A model generated the notes under the pieces. That model saw nothing but the letters and a program-made list of their open reading frames with translations. It searched no databases and was not told where the DNA came from. Positions 7,492 to 15,605 of a stretch of DNA of 64,000 bases are shown here, one piece after another. The position numbers were made by a program, and so were the translations under genes. Every line of letters starts with the position of its first letter. Positions within the stretch are counted from its first letter, which is position 1. This DNA comes from CADEDH01 sp047974625 (GTDB lineage: Bacteria > Actinomycetota > Acidimicrobiia > Acidimicrobiales > SZUA-35): assembly GCA_047974625.1 (NCBI GenBank), contig JBKECK010000054.1, forward strand, positions 1-64,000. Reading direction: 5' to 3'.

Positions 7492-9242
7492 ACCCGGGGC
7501 CCGCCGTGGCGGCACTCCCGGCGCCGGACCCCGCCCCGGTCGGCGGTGGTCGGCGGCGGCCGAGGGGCGCCCGGCGACCGTGGCTGGTGGCGGGGGTGGC
7601 CGGGCCGGCGGCCGTGGTCGCCCTGGTGGTGGTGGCACGGACGGTCGACCCCGGCGCGGCGGCGGCCGGGATCCGGGCCGGTCTCGACGACCCGGTGGGC
7701 CTGGTCGTCATCGCCGGAGCGTTGTTGGCCGCCTTCGGCCTCCGGGCCGTGGCCTGGGCCCTGGTGCTGCCCGGGCTCGGCCGGGCCCAGGCCTTGGCCG
7801 GGATCCATCTGGCCTTAGGGGCCAACCACATCCTGCCGCTCCGGCTCGGGGAACCGCTGCGGGTCGTGTCGGTGGTGCGCCGGGCTCGGATCCCGGCCGG
7901 TCCGGCCACCGCGTCCACGGTGACCCTACGGTCGGCCGACCTGGTCGCCCTGGCCGGCCTGGGCCTGGTGGCCGCCCCGGGGGTGATGTGGTCCCTGGCC
8001 GGAGCCTGGGGGGCGGCCGGGCTGGTGGCGGTGGCCGTGGGGGGGGCCGTCGGTCTGGTGGGGCTGGTCCGCATGTCGAGGGCGGGGCACGGGGTCCGGC
8101 CGCCGGGCCCCGCCCTCGTGGCCCTGGTGGTGGCGGCCTGGTTGGCCGAGGCGGTGGTGGTGTGGCGGGTGATCGGCTGGTTCGGGGTGGAACTCGAGCC
8201 GGCCACCGCCGTGGTGATCCTGGCCGCGGCGGTGTCGGTGCAGGTGGTGGCGGTGACCCCGGGCGGGATCGGCACCTACGAGGCGGCGGCGGCCGCGGCC
8301 CTGGTGACGACCACGGGGATGAGGCTGGGCGAGGCCCTGGCGGCCGCCCTGGTCCTGCACGGAGTCAAGACGGCGTACAGCCTGGTGGCGGGGGCCTCAG
8401 CCCTGTTCCTCCCCGCCCCGGGCCTGGTGGGCCGCTGGCGGATGCCGCGCCGCCTGCCCGCCGCTCCCCCACCCCGGCCGGGGCCCGGCCCGGTTGTGCT
8501 GTTCCTCCCGGCCCGCAACGAGGGTCCCCGGATCGGGCCGGTGGTGGCCGCCGCCCCCACCACCGTGGCCGGCCGCCCGGTCGAGGTGATCGTGGTCGAC
8601 GACGGCAGCCGTGACGACACCGCCGAGGTGGCCCGCAACGCCGGGGCCACGGTGGTGACCAACCGCGGCCCGCATGGGTTGGGCGCCGCGGTCCGTTGCG
8701 GCCTGGCCGCGGCGACCGGGCGGGGGGCGGCGGCCGTGGCCTTCTGCGACGCCGACGGGGAGTACGACGCCGCCCAGCTGGCCGACCTGGTCGCCCCGAT
8801 CCTGGCCGGCGACGCCCACTATGTGGTGGGGTCCCGGTTCGGGGGCGAGATCGGCCGGATGCTCCCGCACCGCCGGTTCGGCAATCGGACCCTGACCCTG
8901 GTGGTGCGGTGGCTGACCCGCCGGCCGATCACCGACGGCCAGTCCGGTTACCGGGCCTTCTCGGCTGAGGCGGCGGCCGCGGCCGTGGTGGCGCACGACT
9001 ACAACTACGCCCAGGTGCTCACCGTCGACCTGCTGGCCCGCGGCTTCGGCTACCACGAGGTCCCCATCCGGTACACCTTCCGGGAGTCCGGCCGTTCCTT
9101 CGTCCGCCTCGGCCCTTATCTGCGGCGGGTGGTGCCCACAGTCTGGGCCCAACTCCAGAATCTGCCGGTGACGGCTGAGCTGGTCCACGGTGATCTTGTC
9201 GAGGGGGCGGCCGGTAGGAACCGAACCCGTCAGGCCCGCTAG
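7488..9242 (+). CDS. LPG-synthase-TM/AglD-like membrane domain fused to a GT2 glycosyltransferase
   Basis: A 584-residue protein starting at a GTG that overlaps the epimerase stop (GTGA). Residues about 25-320 are hydrophobic with several helices and the VTPGGIGTYEAA motif typical of the UPF0104/lysylphosphatidylglycerol-synthase transmembrane (flippase-like) family. Residues about 340-570 are a GT2 domain: VLFLPARNEG, EVIVVDDGSRDDT, the metal-binding DxD in FCDADGEYD, and DGQSGYRAFS as in dolichyl-phosphate-sugar synthase-like enzymes. It probably transfers a sugar to a polyprenyl phosphate and may help move the product. In archaeal AglD the GT2 domain comes first; here the order is reversed. 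The last nine residues are encoded partly by an inverted repeat. Confidence 0.85.
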   Translation: MNPGPAVAALPAPDPAPVGGGRRRPRGARRPWLVAGVAGPAAVVALVVVARTVDPGAAAAGIRAGLDDPVGLVVIAGALLAAFGLRAVAWALVLPGLGRAQALAGIHLALGANHILPLRLGEPLRVVSVVRRARIPAGPATASTVTLRSADLVALAGLGLVAAPGVMWSLAGAWGAAGLVAVAVGGAVGLVGLVRMSRAGHGVRPPGPALVALVVAAWLAEAVVVWRVIGWFGVELEPATAVVILAAAVSVQVVAVTPGGIGTYEAAAAAALVTTTGMRLGEALAAALVLHGVKTAYSLVAGASALFLPAPGLVGRWRMPRRLPAAPPPRPGPGPVVLFLPARNEGPRIGPVVAAAPTTVAGRPVEVIVVDDGSRDDTAEVARNAGATVVTNRGPHGLGAAVRCGLAAATGRGAAAVAFCDADGEYDAAQLADLVAPILAGDAHYVVGSRFGGEIGRMLPHRRFGNRTLTLVVRWLTRRPITDGQSGYRAFSAEAAAAAVVAHDYNYAQVLTVDLLARGFGYHEVPIRYTFRESGRSFVRLGPYLRRVVPTVWAQLQNLPVTAELVHGDLVEGAAGRNRTRQAR

Positions 9243-9327
9243 CTTGGCCCGTATGGCCCCACCCTCCGACGCCGGCGTGCCCGCTCCCCCCGCCCACCCC
9301 TTCGACAAGATCACCGTGGACCAGCTC
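9177..9327. repeat. Perfect 26-bp inverted repeat bracketing the malY start
   Basis: The bases at 9177-9202 are the exact reverse complement of 9302-9327, separated by 99 bases. The left arm codes for the end of the GT2 protein (ELVHGDLVE) and the right arm for residues near the N-terminus of the MalY-like protein (DKITVDQL). The loop holds the stop of one gene and the start of the next. The arms share the core GTCCACGGTGATCTTGTCGA. Confidence 0.9.
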
Positions 9328-10440
9328 CAAGCCACCGGTGGCATGAAGTGGAACCGGTACGGGCCCGGGGTCATCGGTGCCTTCGTGGCCGAGATGGACT
9401 TCGGGACCGACCCGGCGATCACCGAAGCCCTCCACGCCGACATCGACACCGGCACCCTCGGGTACCTGCCGGCCGCTCTCCGCGACGGTCTGGCCCGGGC
9501 CACCGCCGACTTCATGGCCGACCGGCACGGGTGGACGCCCCGCTCGGAGTGGATTCACCCGATCCCGGACGTCATCCGCGGCTTCCAGGTGGCCATCGAG
9601 CACTTCTCCGCTCCGGGCAGTGCCGTGGTGCTCCCGACCCCGGCGTACATGCCCTTCTTGTCCGTTCCGCCCCAGCTCGGCCGGGAGATCATCACGGTGC
9701 CGATGCCGGTGGTGGACGGGCGCTACGTGATGGACCTGGACGGGATCGACCGGGCCCTGGCCGGCCGGGGCGACCTGGTGGTGCTGTGCAATCCGCAGAA
9801 CCCGACCGGTCGGGTGTTCGAGGCCGACGAGCTCGCCGCCCTGGCCGCGGTGGTCGAGGCCCGGGGCGGTCGGGTCTTCGCGGATGAGATCCACGCCCCG
9901 CTCGTGTACGGCCCGCGCCGGCACGTGCCCTACGCCTCGGTGTCGGCGGCGGCGGCCGACCATTCGGTAACGGCCACCTCGGCCTCCAAGGCCTGGAACC
10001 TGCCGGGCCTCAAGGCGGCCCAGCTCCTGCTCACCAACGAGGCCGACGCCGACCGCTGGGCCGAGATCGGCTTCCTAGCCGGTCACGGCGCCAGCAACCT
10101 CGGGGTGGTCGCCAACACCGTCGCCTACCGGGACGGGGGCCCGTGGCTGGCCGAGGTCCTCGACTACCTCGACACCAGCCGGCACCACCTGGTCGATCTG
10201 GTGGCCGCCCACCTTCCGGGGGTCACGATGCACCTCCCCGAGGGGACCTACCTGGCCTGGATCGACGTCCGCCACCTGGACCTGGGCGACCGGCCCGCCG
10301 ACACCTTCCTGGATCGCGCCGGGGTGGCCCTCGTCGACGGCAGCCGGTGCGGGGTCCCCGGTTACGTCCGGATCAACTTCGCCACCCCGCGACCGATCCT
10401 GGCCGAAACGGTCGAACGCATGGGGGCCGCCGCCGGCTGA
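9253..10440 (+). CDS. PLP-dependent cystathionine beta-lyase/aminotransferase (MalY/PatB family)
   Basis: A 395-residue fold-type I PLP enzyme. NPQNPTGRVF, the Asp in FADEIHAPL that contacts the PLP pyridine, and the Schiff-base Lys in TSASKAWNLPGLK are all present, and the HASNLG-like C-terminal block fits MalY/PatB C-S lyases. Expected activity is beta-elimination of cystathionine or other cysteine conjugates. The ATG at 9253 is chosen because it leaves a normal N-terminus (the HPFDKIT segment about 16 residues in) and lies 10 bases after the upstream stop. It is convergent with the SDR gene. The start region lies in the loop of the inverted repeat. Confidence 0.88.
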   Translation: MAPPSDAGVPAPPAHPFDKITVDQLQATGGMKWNRYGPGVIGAFVAEMDFGTDPAITEALHADIDTGTLGYLPAALRDGLARATADFMADRHGWTPRSEWIHPIPDVIRGFQVAIEHFSAPGSAVVLPTPAYMPFLSVPPQLGREIITVPMPVVDGRYVMDLDGIDRALAGRGDLVVLCNPQNPTGRVFEADELAALAAVVEARGGRVFADEIHAPLVYGPRRHVPYASVSAAAADHSVTATSASKAWNLPGLKAAQLLLTNEADADRWAEIGFLAGHGASNLGVVANTVAYRDGGPWLAEVLDYLDTSRHHLVDLVAAHLPGVTMHLPEGTYLAWIDVRHLDLGDRPADTFLDRAGVALVDGSRCGVPGYVRINFATPRPILAETVERMGAAAG

Positions 10441-10454
10441 GCGGGCCGGGCTGG

Positions 10455-11201
10455 TCAGAGCTGGATCCCGCTGGTGGCCCCACCGTCCACCAGCACGTTG
10501 GCGCCGGTCATGAAACTGGCCCGGGGACTGGCCACGAAGGCGACCACGTCGCCGATCTCCTCGGGCCGGCCCATGCGCCGCAGGGGGTTCTGGCGCAATA
10601 CCCCCTGGTACAGCTTCGGGTTGTCTTGCTCGGCCCGTTCCCAGTTGCCGCCGGGGAAGTAGATGTCGCCGGGGGACACCACATTGACCCGGATCCCTCG
10701 GCGGGCCACCTCGAGGGCCAGGGACTTGGCCATGCTCACCGTGGCCGCCTTCACCGCCGCGTAGGCCCCCATCCACGGCACACCGATACTCCCCGCCCGG
10801 GAGCCGATGCAGACCACGTTGGCGTCCCGGTGGTCGTCCATACGGTCGAACCCGGCCCGGATCAGGGCGTGGGCGGCGTCGATGTCCACCTCGAAGGACC
10901 GCCGGTAATCCTGACCGGCCTGGGCGCTCACGTTGGACACGATGACGTCCAGACCGCCGAGGGTGTCGGCGGTCCAGGCCACCAGGTCGGCGGGCACCGA
11001 CGGGTCGGCCAGGTCGGCCACCCGGGTGTGCACCTCACCGACCGTCTCCAGGTCGCGGGCGGCCGCCGCCAGGTCGTCGGCTCCACGGGCACAGATCACG
11101 ACCCGGGCCCCTTCGGTGAGCAGGGACCGGGCGATGGCCCGGCCGATGCCCTTGCTGGCGCCGGTGACGATGACACGGCGGCCCTCCAGTCCCAGGTCCA
11201 T
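10455..11201 (-). CDS. SDR family oxidoreductase
   Basis: A 248-residue classical short-chain dehydrogenase. VTGASKGIGRAIA is the cofactor motif, Ser (CIGSRAGS) and YAAVK form the active site, and GGATSGIQL is the usual C-terminal end. An Arg/Cys pair after strand 2 (VICARGAD) suggests NADP preference. The ATG at 11201 overlaps the stop of the phosphatase gene by ATGA. Substrate unknown. The family includes 3-ketoacyl reductases and secondary alcohol dehydrogenases, and no neighbour decides between them. Confidence 0.87.
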   Translation of the reverse strand: MDLGLEGRRVIVTGASKGIGRAIARSLLTEGARVVICARGADDLAAAARDLETVGEVHTRVADLADPSVPADLVAWTADTLGGLDVIVSNVSAQAGQDYRRSFEVDIDAAHALIRAGFDRMDDHRDANVVCIGSRAGSIGVPWMGAYAAVKAATVSMAKSLALEVARRGIRVNVVSPGDIYFPGGNWERAEQDNPKLYQGVLRQNPLRRMGRPEEIGDVVAFVASPRASFMTGANVLVDGGATSGIQL

Positions 11202-11743
11202 CAGTGATCTCCCGTCTCGCCGGTCGGTGCGGCGCGGTGGTGATCGGCCATCTCGGCGATCAGGTCGGTCTGTGAGCCCGCCTCCGGCCCGGCACCCGGT
11301 CGGTGCCGGGCCACCAGGTCCAGAGCGCTGGCCGGGTCCGCCCCGCCGGCCAGAAGCACGGCGACGGCCATCGTGCCGGCCCGGCCGATGCCGGCCCCGC
11401 AGTGCACGATGATCCCGTCGCCCCGGTCGAGCCGGCCGACCAGGTCATCGACGAGGGCCGAGGTCTCGGCCATCGACCTTACGCTGAGGTCAGGGGTGGG
11501 GAACCAGAGGGCCTGGTCGTCGGGCCGGGCCGCCAACCAGGCGGCGTAGTCGGGGTAACGGCCGTCGATCTCGTGCGGTTGGCACAGGCAGACGATCGTG
11601 TCCGCCCCCACCCGGCCCAGGAGGGCGTCGGGGTCGGGGCCGACGGCGTGCTTACCGCACAGCCACAGCCGCCCCGGCCGTCCGGGGATAGGGATCTCGT
11701 CGATCCCCCCGTCGCGGGCGCGCCCTCTCGGCCATCCGGTCAC
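11201..11743 (-). CDS. Protein-tyrosine/dual-specificity phosphatase-like protein
   Basis: A 180-residue cytoplasmic protein with the P-loop HCGAGIGRAGT (HCx5R followed by Thr), the catalytic signature of cysteine-dependent tyrosine and dual-specificity phosphatases. A candidate general acid lies in the WFPTPDLS segment about 40 residues before. An N-terminal WLCGKHAVG stretch is also found in the CDKN3-like/PTP group. The GTG start at 11743 is the first good start after the enoyl-CoA hydratase gene. It is translationally coupled to the SDR gene. Target unknown; it may act on small phosphorylated metabolites rather than proteins. Confidence 0.8.
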   Translation of the reverse strand: MTGWPRGRARDGGIDEIPIPGRPGRLWLCGKHAVGPDPDALLGRVGADTIVCLCQPHEIDGRYPDYAAWLAARPDDQALWFPTPDLSVRSMAETSALVDDLVGRLDRGDGIIVHCGAGIGRAGTMAVAVLLAGGADPASALDLVARHRPGAGPEAGSQTDLIAEMADHHRAAPTGETGDH

Positions 11744-11784
11744 GGCGGCAGGCTAGCGGCTCGCCGCCGACCGGGCCCGCCGGC

Positions 11785-12522
11785 TCATTCGCCTCGGAAG
11801 GCGGCGGGTCGCCCTTCCGCCCGGGCGGCCAGACCTTCCCGCAGGTCGTGGCTCTGCCAACACGCCTCGAACGCCTTCAGCACCTCGGGGGTGTCGAGGT
11901 CCGGGGCCGCGGCGTTGGCCGCCTCCTTGATGTACCGGATGGTGAGGGGGGCCATGGTGGCCATGTCGGCGGCCAGGGCTACCGCGTCGTCGAGGGCACC
12001 GGCCTTGTCGGCCAAGCCCACCCGGAGGGCCGCGTCCCGGTCGATCGTGGTGCAGCTGAGGAGCAGGTGCCGGGCTGGGCCGTTGCCGGTGAGTCCCACG
12101 AGCCGGCTGATCGTCCAGGGGTCCACGGCCAGGCCGAGTCGGGCTGTCGGCACGGCGAACCGGGCGTCGGGTCCGGCGACCCGGAGGTCCGAGGCGATGG
12201 CCAGTTGGAGGCCGGCCCCGATGGCGTGACCGTTAATGGCGGCCACCACGGGGATCGGGGCGTTGACGATGGTGCGGAGCATGGTGTGGAGTGCCGGCCC
12301 GAACCCGTCTCCGGTCACGCCGCCGAAGTCGGCCCCGGCGCAGAACGCCGACCCCGACCCGGTGATCACCAGGGCCCGGTCCCCCGCCTCGACGCGGGCC
12401 TTCACGGCCGCGGCCAGGCCGGTGCAGTGTTCGATGTCGAGCGCGTTCCGTCGGTCGGCGCGGGCCAGGGTGATGACGCTGGCGCCGGGACCGGACGTCG
12501 GGATGGGGTCGACCTGGATCAT
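11785..12522 (-). CDS. Enoyl-CoA hydratase/isomerase family protein
   Basis: A 245-residue crotonase-fold protein. SAFCAGADFGG is the first oxyanion-hole segment and AAINGHAIGAGLQLAIASDLRVAG contains the second, including the Ala-Gly pair. Of the two catalytic Glu residues of classical hydratases, the first is not obvious (LQLAIASD), so it could be an isomerase-type or variant member. The C-terminus FRGE is normal for the family. The ATG at 12522 begins the conserved region directly; the open frame continues upstream only as an antisense shadow of the TadE gene. It acts on a CoA ester in the cytoplasm. Confidence 0.82.
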   Translation of the reverse strand: MIQVDPIPTSGPGASVITLARADRRNALDIEHCTGLAAAVKARVEAGDRALVITGSGSAFCAGADFGGVTGDGFGPALHTMLRTIVNAPIPVVAAINGHAIGAGLQLAIASDLRVAGPDARFAVPTARLGLAVDPWTISRLVGLTGNGPARHLLLSCTTIDRDAALRVGLADKAGALDDAVALAADMATMAPLTIRYIKEAANAAAPDLDTPEVLKAFEACWQSHDLREGLAARAEGRPAAFRGE

Positions 12523-12613
12523 CCGACCATCGAACCACGGTCGCCTCGCCGGTGGCGACCTGCGACGCACCGGGTCGTTCGACTCCCCCTGAGTGGAGTC
12601 GCTCAAGAGGGGG

Positions 12614-13213
12614 ATGATCGGCGTCGATGACGACGTCATGTCGGCTGAGCGTGGTGCCGCGCTGGTGGAGACGGCCCTGATGGCCCCGTTCCTTCTACTG
12701 TTGACCTTGGGCGTCGTCGAGGTCGGCGTGGCCTGGCAGAAGCAGACCACGGTGCAGTACGCGTCCAGGGCGGCTGCGGTGGCTGGTTTCGCGGCCGGGA
12801 ACACCCCGGATCACGATGCCCAGATGATCCAGGCCCTGATGCGCGATCTGCGGGGCCGTGGCGTGGACGAGGTCGACTGGATGGTCGTCTTCGACGCGGA
12901 CCGGTACGACGAGGTGCCGGTGCGCTGCCTGACGCCGGAGGCGATGCGGGACGGTGGGGTCGACGGGGTGTGTGTCACCTATCCCACCTCGGTCGTGGAC
13001 GAGGTGGCCGCCGGCGGGGCCACCTTCAGCGGATCATGCTCGAACCGGCCCGATCGGCGGTGGTGTGCCACAGACCGGCTCAAGTCGCGGGGTTGGAAGG
13101 TTGGGGTGGGGTTCTCGGCCACCGAGCAGAGCCTGACCCGTTTCGTGCCCGGATTCGACCAGTACACCGTCGCCGACACCGTGATCATCAAGGAACAGGC
13201 CCGTCATGGATAG
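12614..13213 (+). CDS. TadE-like pseudopilin
   Basis: About 199 residues. ERGAALVETALMAPFLLLLTLGVVEVG at residues 12-38 is the diagnostic TadE N-terminal hydrophobic segment, with Glu at the position of the conserved pilin +5 acid. The rest is a soluble domain exported to the outside with four Cys that may form disulfides. The start is uncertain: ATG 12614 sits directly behind an AG-rich AAGAGGGGG, with GTG 12593 and ATG 12638 as alternatives. The stop overlaps the start of the TadG gene by eight bases. No TadA/B/C secretion genes lie in the window, so the assembly machine must be elsewhere. Confidence 0.85.
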   Translation: MIGVDDDVMSAERGAALVETALMAPFLLLLTLGVVEVGVAWQKQTTVQYASRAAAVAGFAAGNTPDHDAQMIQALMRDLRGRGVDEVDWMVVFDADRYDEVPVRCLTPEAMRDGGVDGVCVTYPTSVVDEVAAGGATFSGSCSNRPDRRWCATDRLKSRGWKVGVGFSATEQSLTRFVPGFDQYTVADTVIIKEQARHG

Positions 13214-15014
13214 CCGGCGCCGGGACGCCGGTCAGGTCCTGCCGATGACCACGCTGTTGCTGATCCCGTTGCTGATAGTGGCCGCGTTCGGGGTCGACGC
13301 CGCATTCTGGTTCGTCCGGGCGGCGGAGCTGCAGAAGGCCGCCGACCTGGCGTCGTTGGCCGGGGCCGAGACCCGGGGCCGCGGGGGCTCGGACCGGGAG
13401 GTGGTAGCGGCCGTCGACGAGTTGCTGGCCGTCAACGACCTGGACGGTCGGGCCATGAGCCGCTCTATCGACCTGTCCCATCCCCGCGAGGTCCGGGTCC
13501 GGATCACCGACGGTGCCGTCACCCAGTTCATCTCTCAGCTGTTCACCGACAGCATCACCATCAGCCGGTCGGCCACGGCCGCCTACGACCCGTGCGTGGC
13601 GACCTGCACCCAACCGGTCTCCCTGCCACCCCCCGTGCTCGCCTTCCCGAACGCCGGATCCGGCGACGGGTTCGTCCCGTCGGTGATCGCCGGTGGCGAC
13701 CGGTTCCTCATCCTCAACCACCACACCGACGCTCGGCGCAAGGTGCTGCTCTGCGTCGACGTCCCAAGCCAGCGTGCCTGCCCGCGGTATCCGGCTGACG
13801 TCAACTCCACCACCTCCGGGGTGTCGAAGCTCGCCACCTTCGAGGAACGGGACGAGGTCTGGTGGGAGTTGATCCGGTACGATGCCGCTCCGCTGGCCAC
13901 CCACATCGGCCTGGGGTGCACCAGGATCTCGACCGGTCAGCCCTGTGGCGAGTTCATCTACCGGAGCATGCCCGGCGTGACCCGGTCCAAGAAGCTCCCG
14001 TTCCAGCAGTGGACGACGCCGGTGACCCGGCACGGCAACCAGCTCGTCTTCATCGCCTTCGACATGAGCGTCGGGTGCTTCGACGTCACCACCCGGAGCG
14101 CTTGTCCCGGCTACCCTGTGCCGGCGCCGACCTGGGCCTCGGTGGTGCCCCGGGCCAACTTCGCCCCGTCGGCCGACCCGCGCTGGGTAGACGTGATCCT
14201 GGACGGTGACCGGTTGGTCGCGTTCTGGCCGCTCAACAACGGTCGGTCGGCGTTGTGCTGGGATCTGGATCAGCGGGCGCCGTGCTCCGGGTTCAGGCAA
14301 CCCGTCTGGATGTCCTCGTCCCGGGCCCGAACCGCCCAGCCGTTCGTCGACGTCGATGCCGACGCCCGGACCGTCGGCTACTGTCTCGCCGGAGCGTCGG
14401 TGCCGTGCGTCTCGACCGCGGGCCGGGTGTACGACCGGAGTGAGCTGGAGCGGTACATGGCCACCGACGAGGGGACGGGGGCCACCTTCAGCCTGGGGAC
14501 CCGCGTGTACAGCGCGTCGTGGAAGCAGGACGCCGTGTACTGCGTCGATCTGGTCAAGGCGACGTCGTGTGGCTACACCGCCGGTCACGGCTGGAAACCG
14601 TACGGGGTTACCCTCATGCCGAATACCGGTTGCCTGGTTGGCTACGGCGACGCGGCCCGCATCTTCGTGGTGAGCCGCGATCTGACCGAGTGCGACGTCT
14701 CCGGCGGTCAGGTGATCGTGCCGCCGTGCGCCTGTGGCTCAGGAGCGAGCTTCTACGGGGAGCTCGCCTTCGATCCCGACCTGTTCCAGAGGTTCGCCGC
14801 GTTCGTGGTCACGGTGACCGATCGGGCCGGCCGGGTCGTGGCCGGCCCGATCGACGTCCTGTCAACGCAGGGCAAGGTCGACCTGTCCGGGGTGGACCCA
14901 GCGGTCGGTCCGCTCACCGTGGCCTACGAGGTGGGCGTTGGCGACAGGGCCCAGTGGACTCGCGCGGTGACCGGTTCTCTTACCATGACGTCCCGGCCGG
15001 TGCTCACCGAATGA
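13206..15014 (+). CDS. TadG-like protein with a C-terminal cysteine-paired repeat domain
   Basis: A 602-residue exported protein. Residues 1-50 (DAGQVLPMTTLLLIPLLIVAA, then AAELQKAADLASLAGA) match the TadG/Flp-assembly N-terminal segment. From about residue 135 there are six repeats of 40-60 residues, each with a Cys pair spaced 6-8 apart followed by an aromatic. Examples are CVDVPSQRACPRY, CTRISTGQPCGEF, CFDVTTRSACPGY, CWDLDQRAPCSGF and CVDLVKATSCGY. This suggests a disulfide-pinned beta-propeller-like surface domain. The last 90 residues look like a separate beta-sandwich. Overlaps with both TadE genes show a single operon. The propeller is inference. Confidence 0.8.
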   Translation: MDSRRRDAGQVLPMTTLLLIPLLIVAAFGVDAAFWFVRAAELQKAADLASLAGAETRGRGGSDREVVAAVDELLAVNDLDGRAMSRSIDLSHPREVRVRITDGAVTQFISQLFTDSITISRSATAAYDPCVATCTQPVSLPPPVLAFPNAGSGDGFVPSVIAGGDRFLILNHHTDARRKVLLCVDVPSQRACPRYPADVNSTTSGVSKLATFEERDEVWWELIRYDAAPLATHIGLGCTRISTGQPCGEFIYRSMPGVTRSKKLPFQQWTTPVTRHGNQLVFIAFDMSVGCFDVTTRSACPGYPVPAPTWASVVPRANFAPSADPRWVDVILDGDRLVAFWPLNNGRSALCWDLDQRAPCSGFRQPVWMSSSRARTAQPFVDVDADARTVGYCLAGASVPCVSTAGRVYDRSELERYMATDEGTGATFSLGTRVYSASWKQDAVYCVDLVKATSCGYTAGHGWKPYGVTLMPNTGCLVGYGDAARIFVVSRDLTECDVSGGQVIVPPCACGSGASFYGELAFDPDLFQRFAAFVVTVTDRAGRVVAGPIDVLSTQGKVDLSGVDPAVGPLTVAYEVGVGDRAQWTRAVTGSLTMTSRPVLTE

Positions 15015-15568
15015 CCGGGCCCGGGAGCCGGCCGGGCCGGGAGCGGGGGGCGAGCCTGGTGGAGTTCGCCATCGTCGGGCCCCTGTTCCTGCTCCTGATC
15101 TTCGCTCTGATCGACCTCGCAATCGGGGTGTTCAGCCTGAACGCGTCCGAGGCCGCGGCGGCCAACGCCGTCCGGGTGGGGGCGATCGCCCGGGACACCC
15201 CCGACGCCGACGACCGGATCATCGAGGCCTTCAAGTCCACCGGCTCGCTCGGGATCGGGGTCAAGGTCAACCGCCTGGTGGTGTACCGGCCCGAGACCGA
15301 CCGGGACGGGCCCAGCGCGGCGTGCCGGGCGGGGACGAACGAAACCGGCTGTGACGTGTACGGGGGATCCCGGCTCGCGAATCCGGGCTCCCTATGCCGT
15401 ACCGGCGGCGGCGGCTGGTGCCCCGCCGAACGGGTCGGTGGGGAACTCATCGGGGTCTGGTTCGAAGTCGAGTACGGCGGGCTCAGCGGCATCATCCCGG
15501 TGCGGTGGCGACGGGACGGCTATGCGGTAGCCCGGATCGAACCCGACGTGGCGGGGGTCGACCGCTGA
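15011..15568 (+). CDS. TadE-like pseudopilin (second copy)
   Basis: A 185-residue protein with the classical TadE signature ERGASLVEFAIVGPLFLLLIFALID at residues 11-35, then a short exported domain with four Cys (CRAG, CDVYG, CRTG, CPAE). The ATG at 15011 overlaps the TadG stop as ATGA. TadE proteins are minor pseudopilins processed by TadV and built into or alongside Flp/Tad pili. The three-gene TadE-TadG-TadE order is typical of actinobacterial tad loci. It is convergent with the CAP-domain gene, 37 bases away. Confidence 0.87.
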   Translation: MTGPGSRPGRERGASLVEFAIVGPLFLLLIFALIDLAIGVFSLNASEAAAANAVRVGAIARDTPDADDRIIEAFKSTGSLGIGVKVNRLVVYRPETDRDGPSAACRAGTNETGCDVYGGSRLANPGSLCRTGGGGWCPAERVGGELIGVWFEVEYGGLSGIIPVRWRRDGYAVARIEPDVAGVDR

Positions 15569-15605
15569 ACGCGGCCGACCCCCCGTTGCCACCAGGCTCT
15601 GCGCC

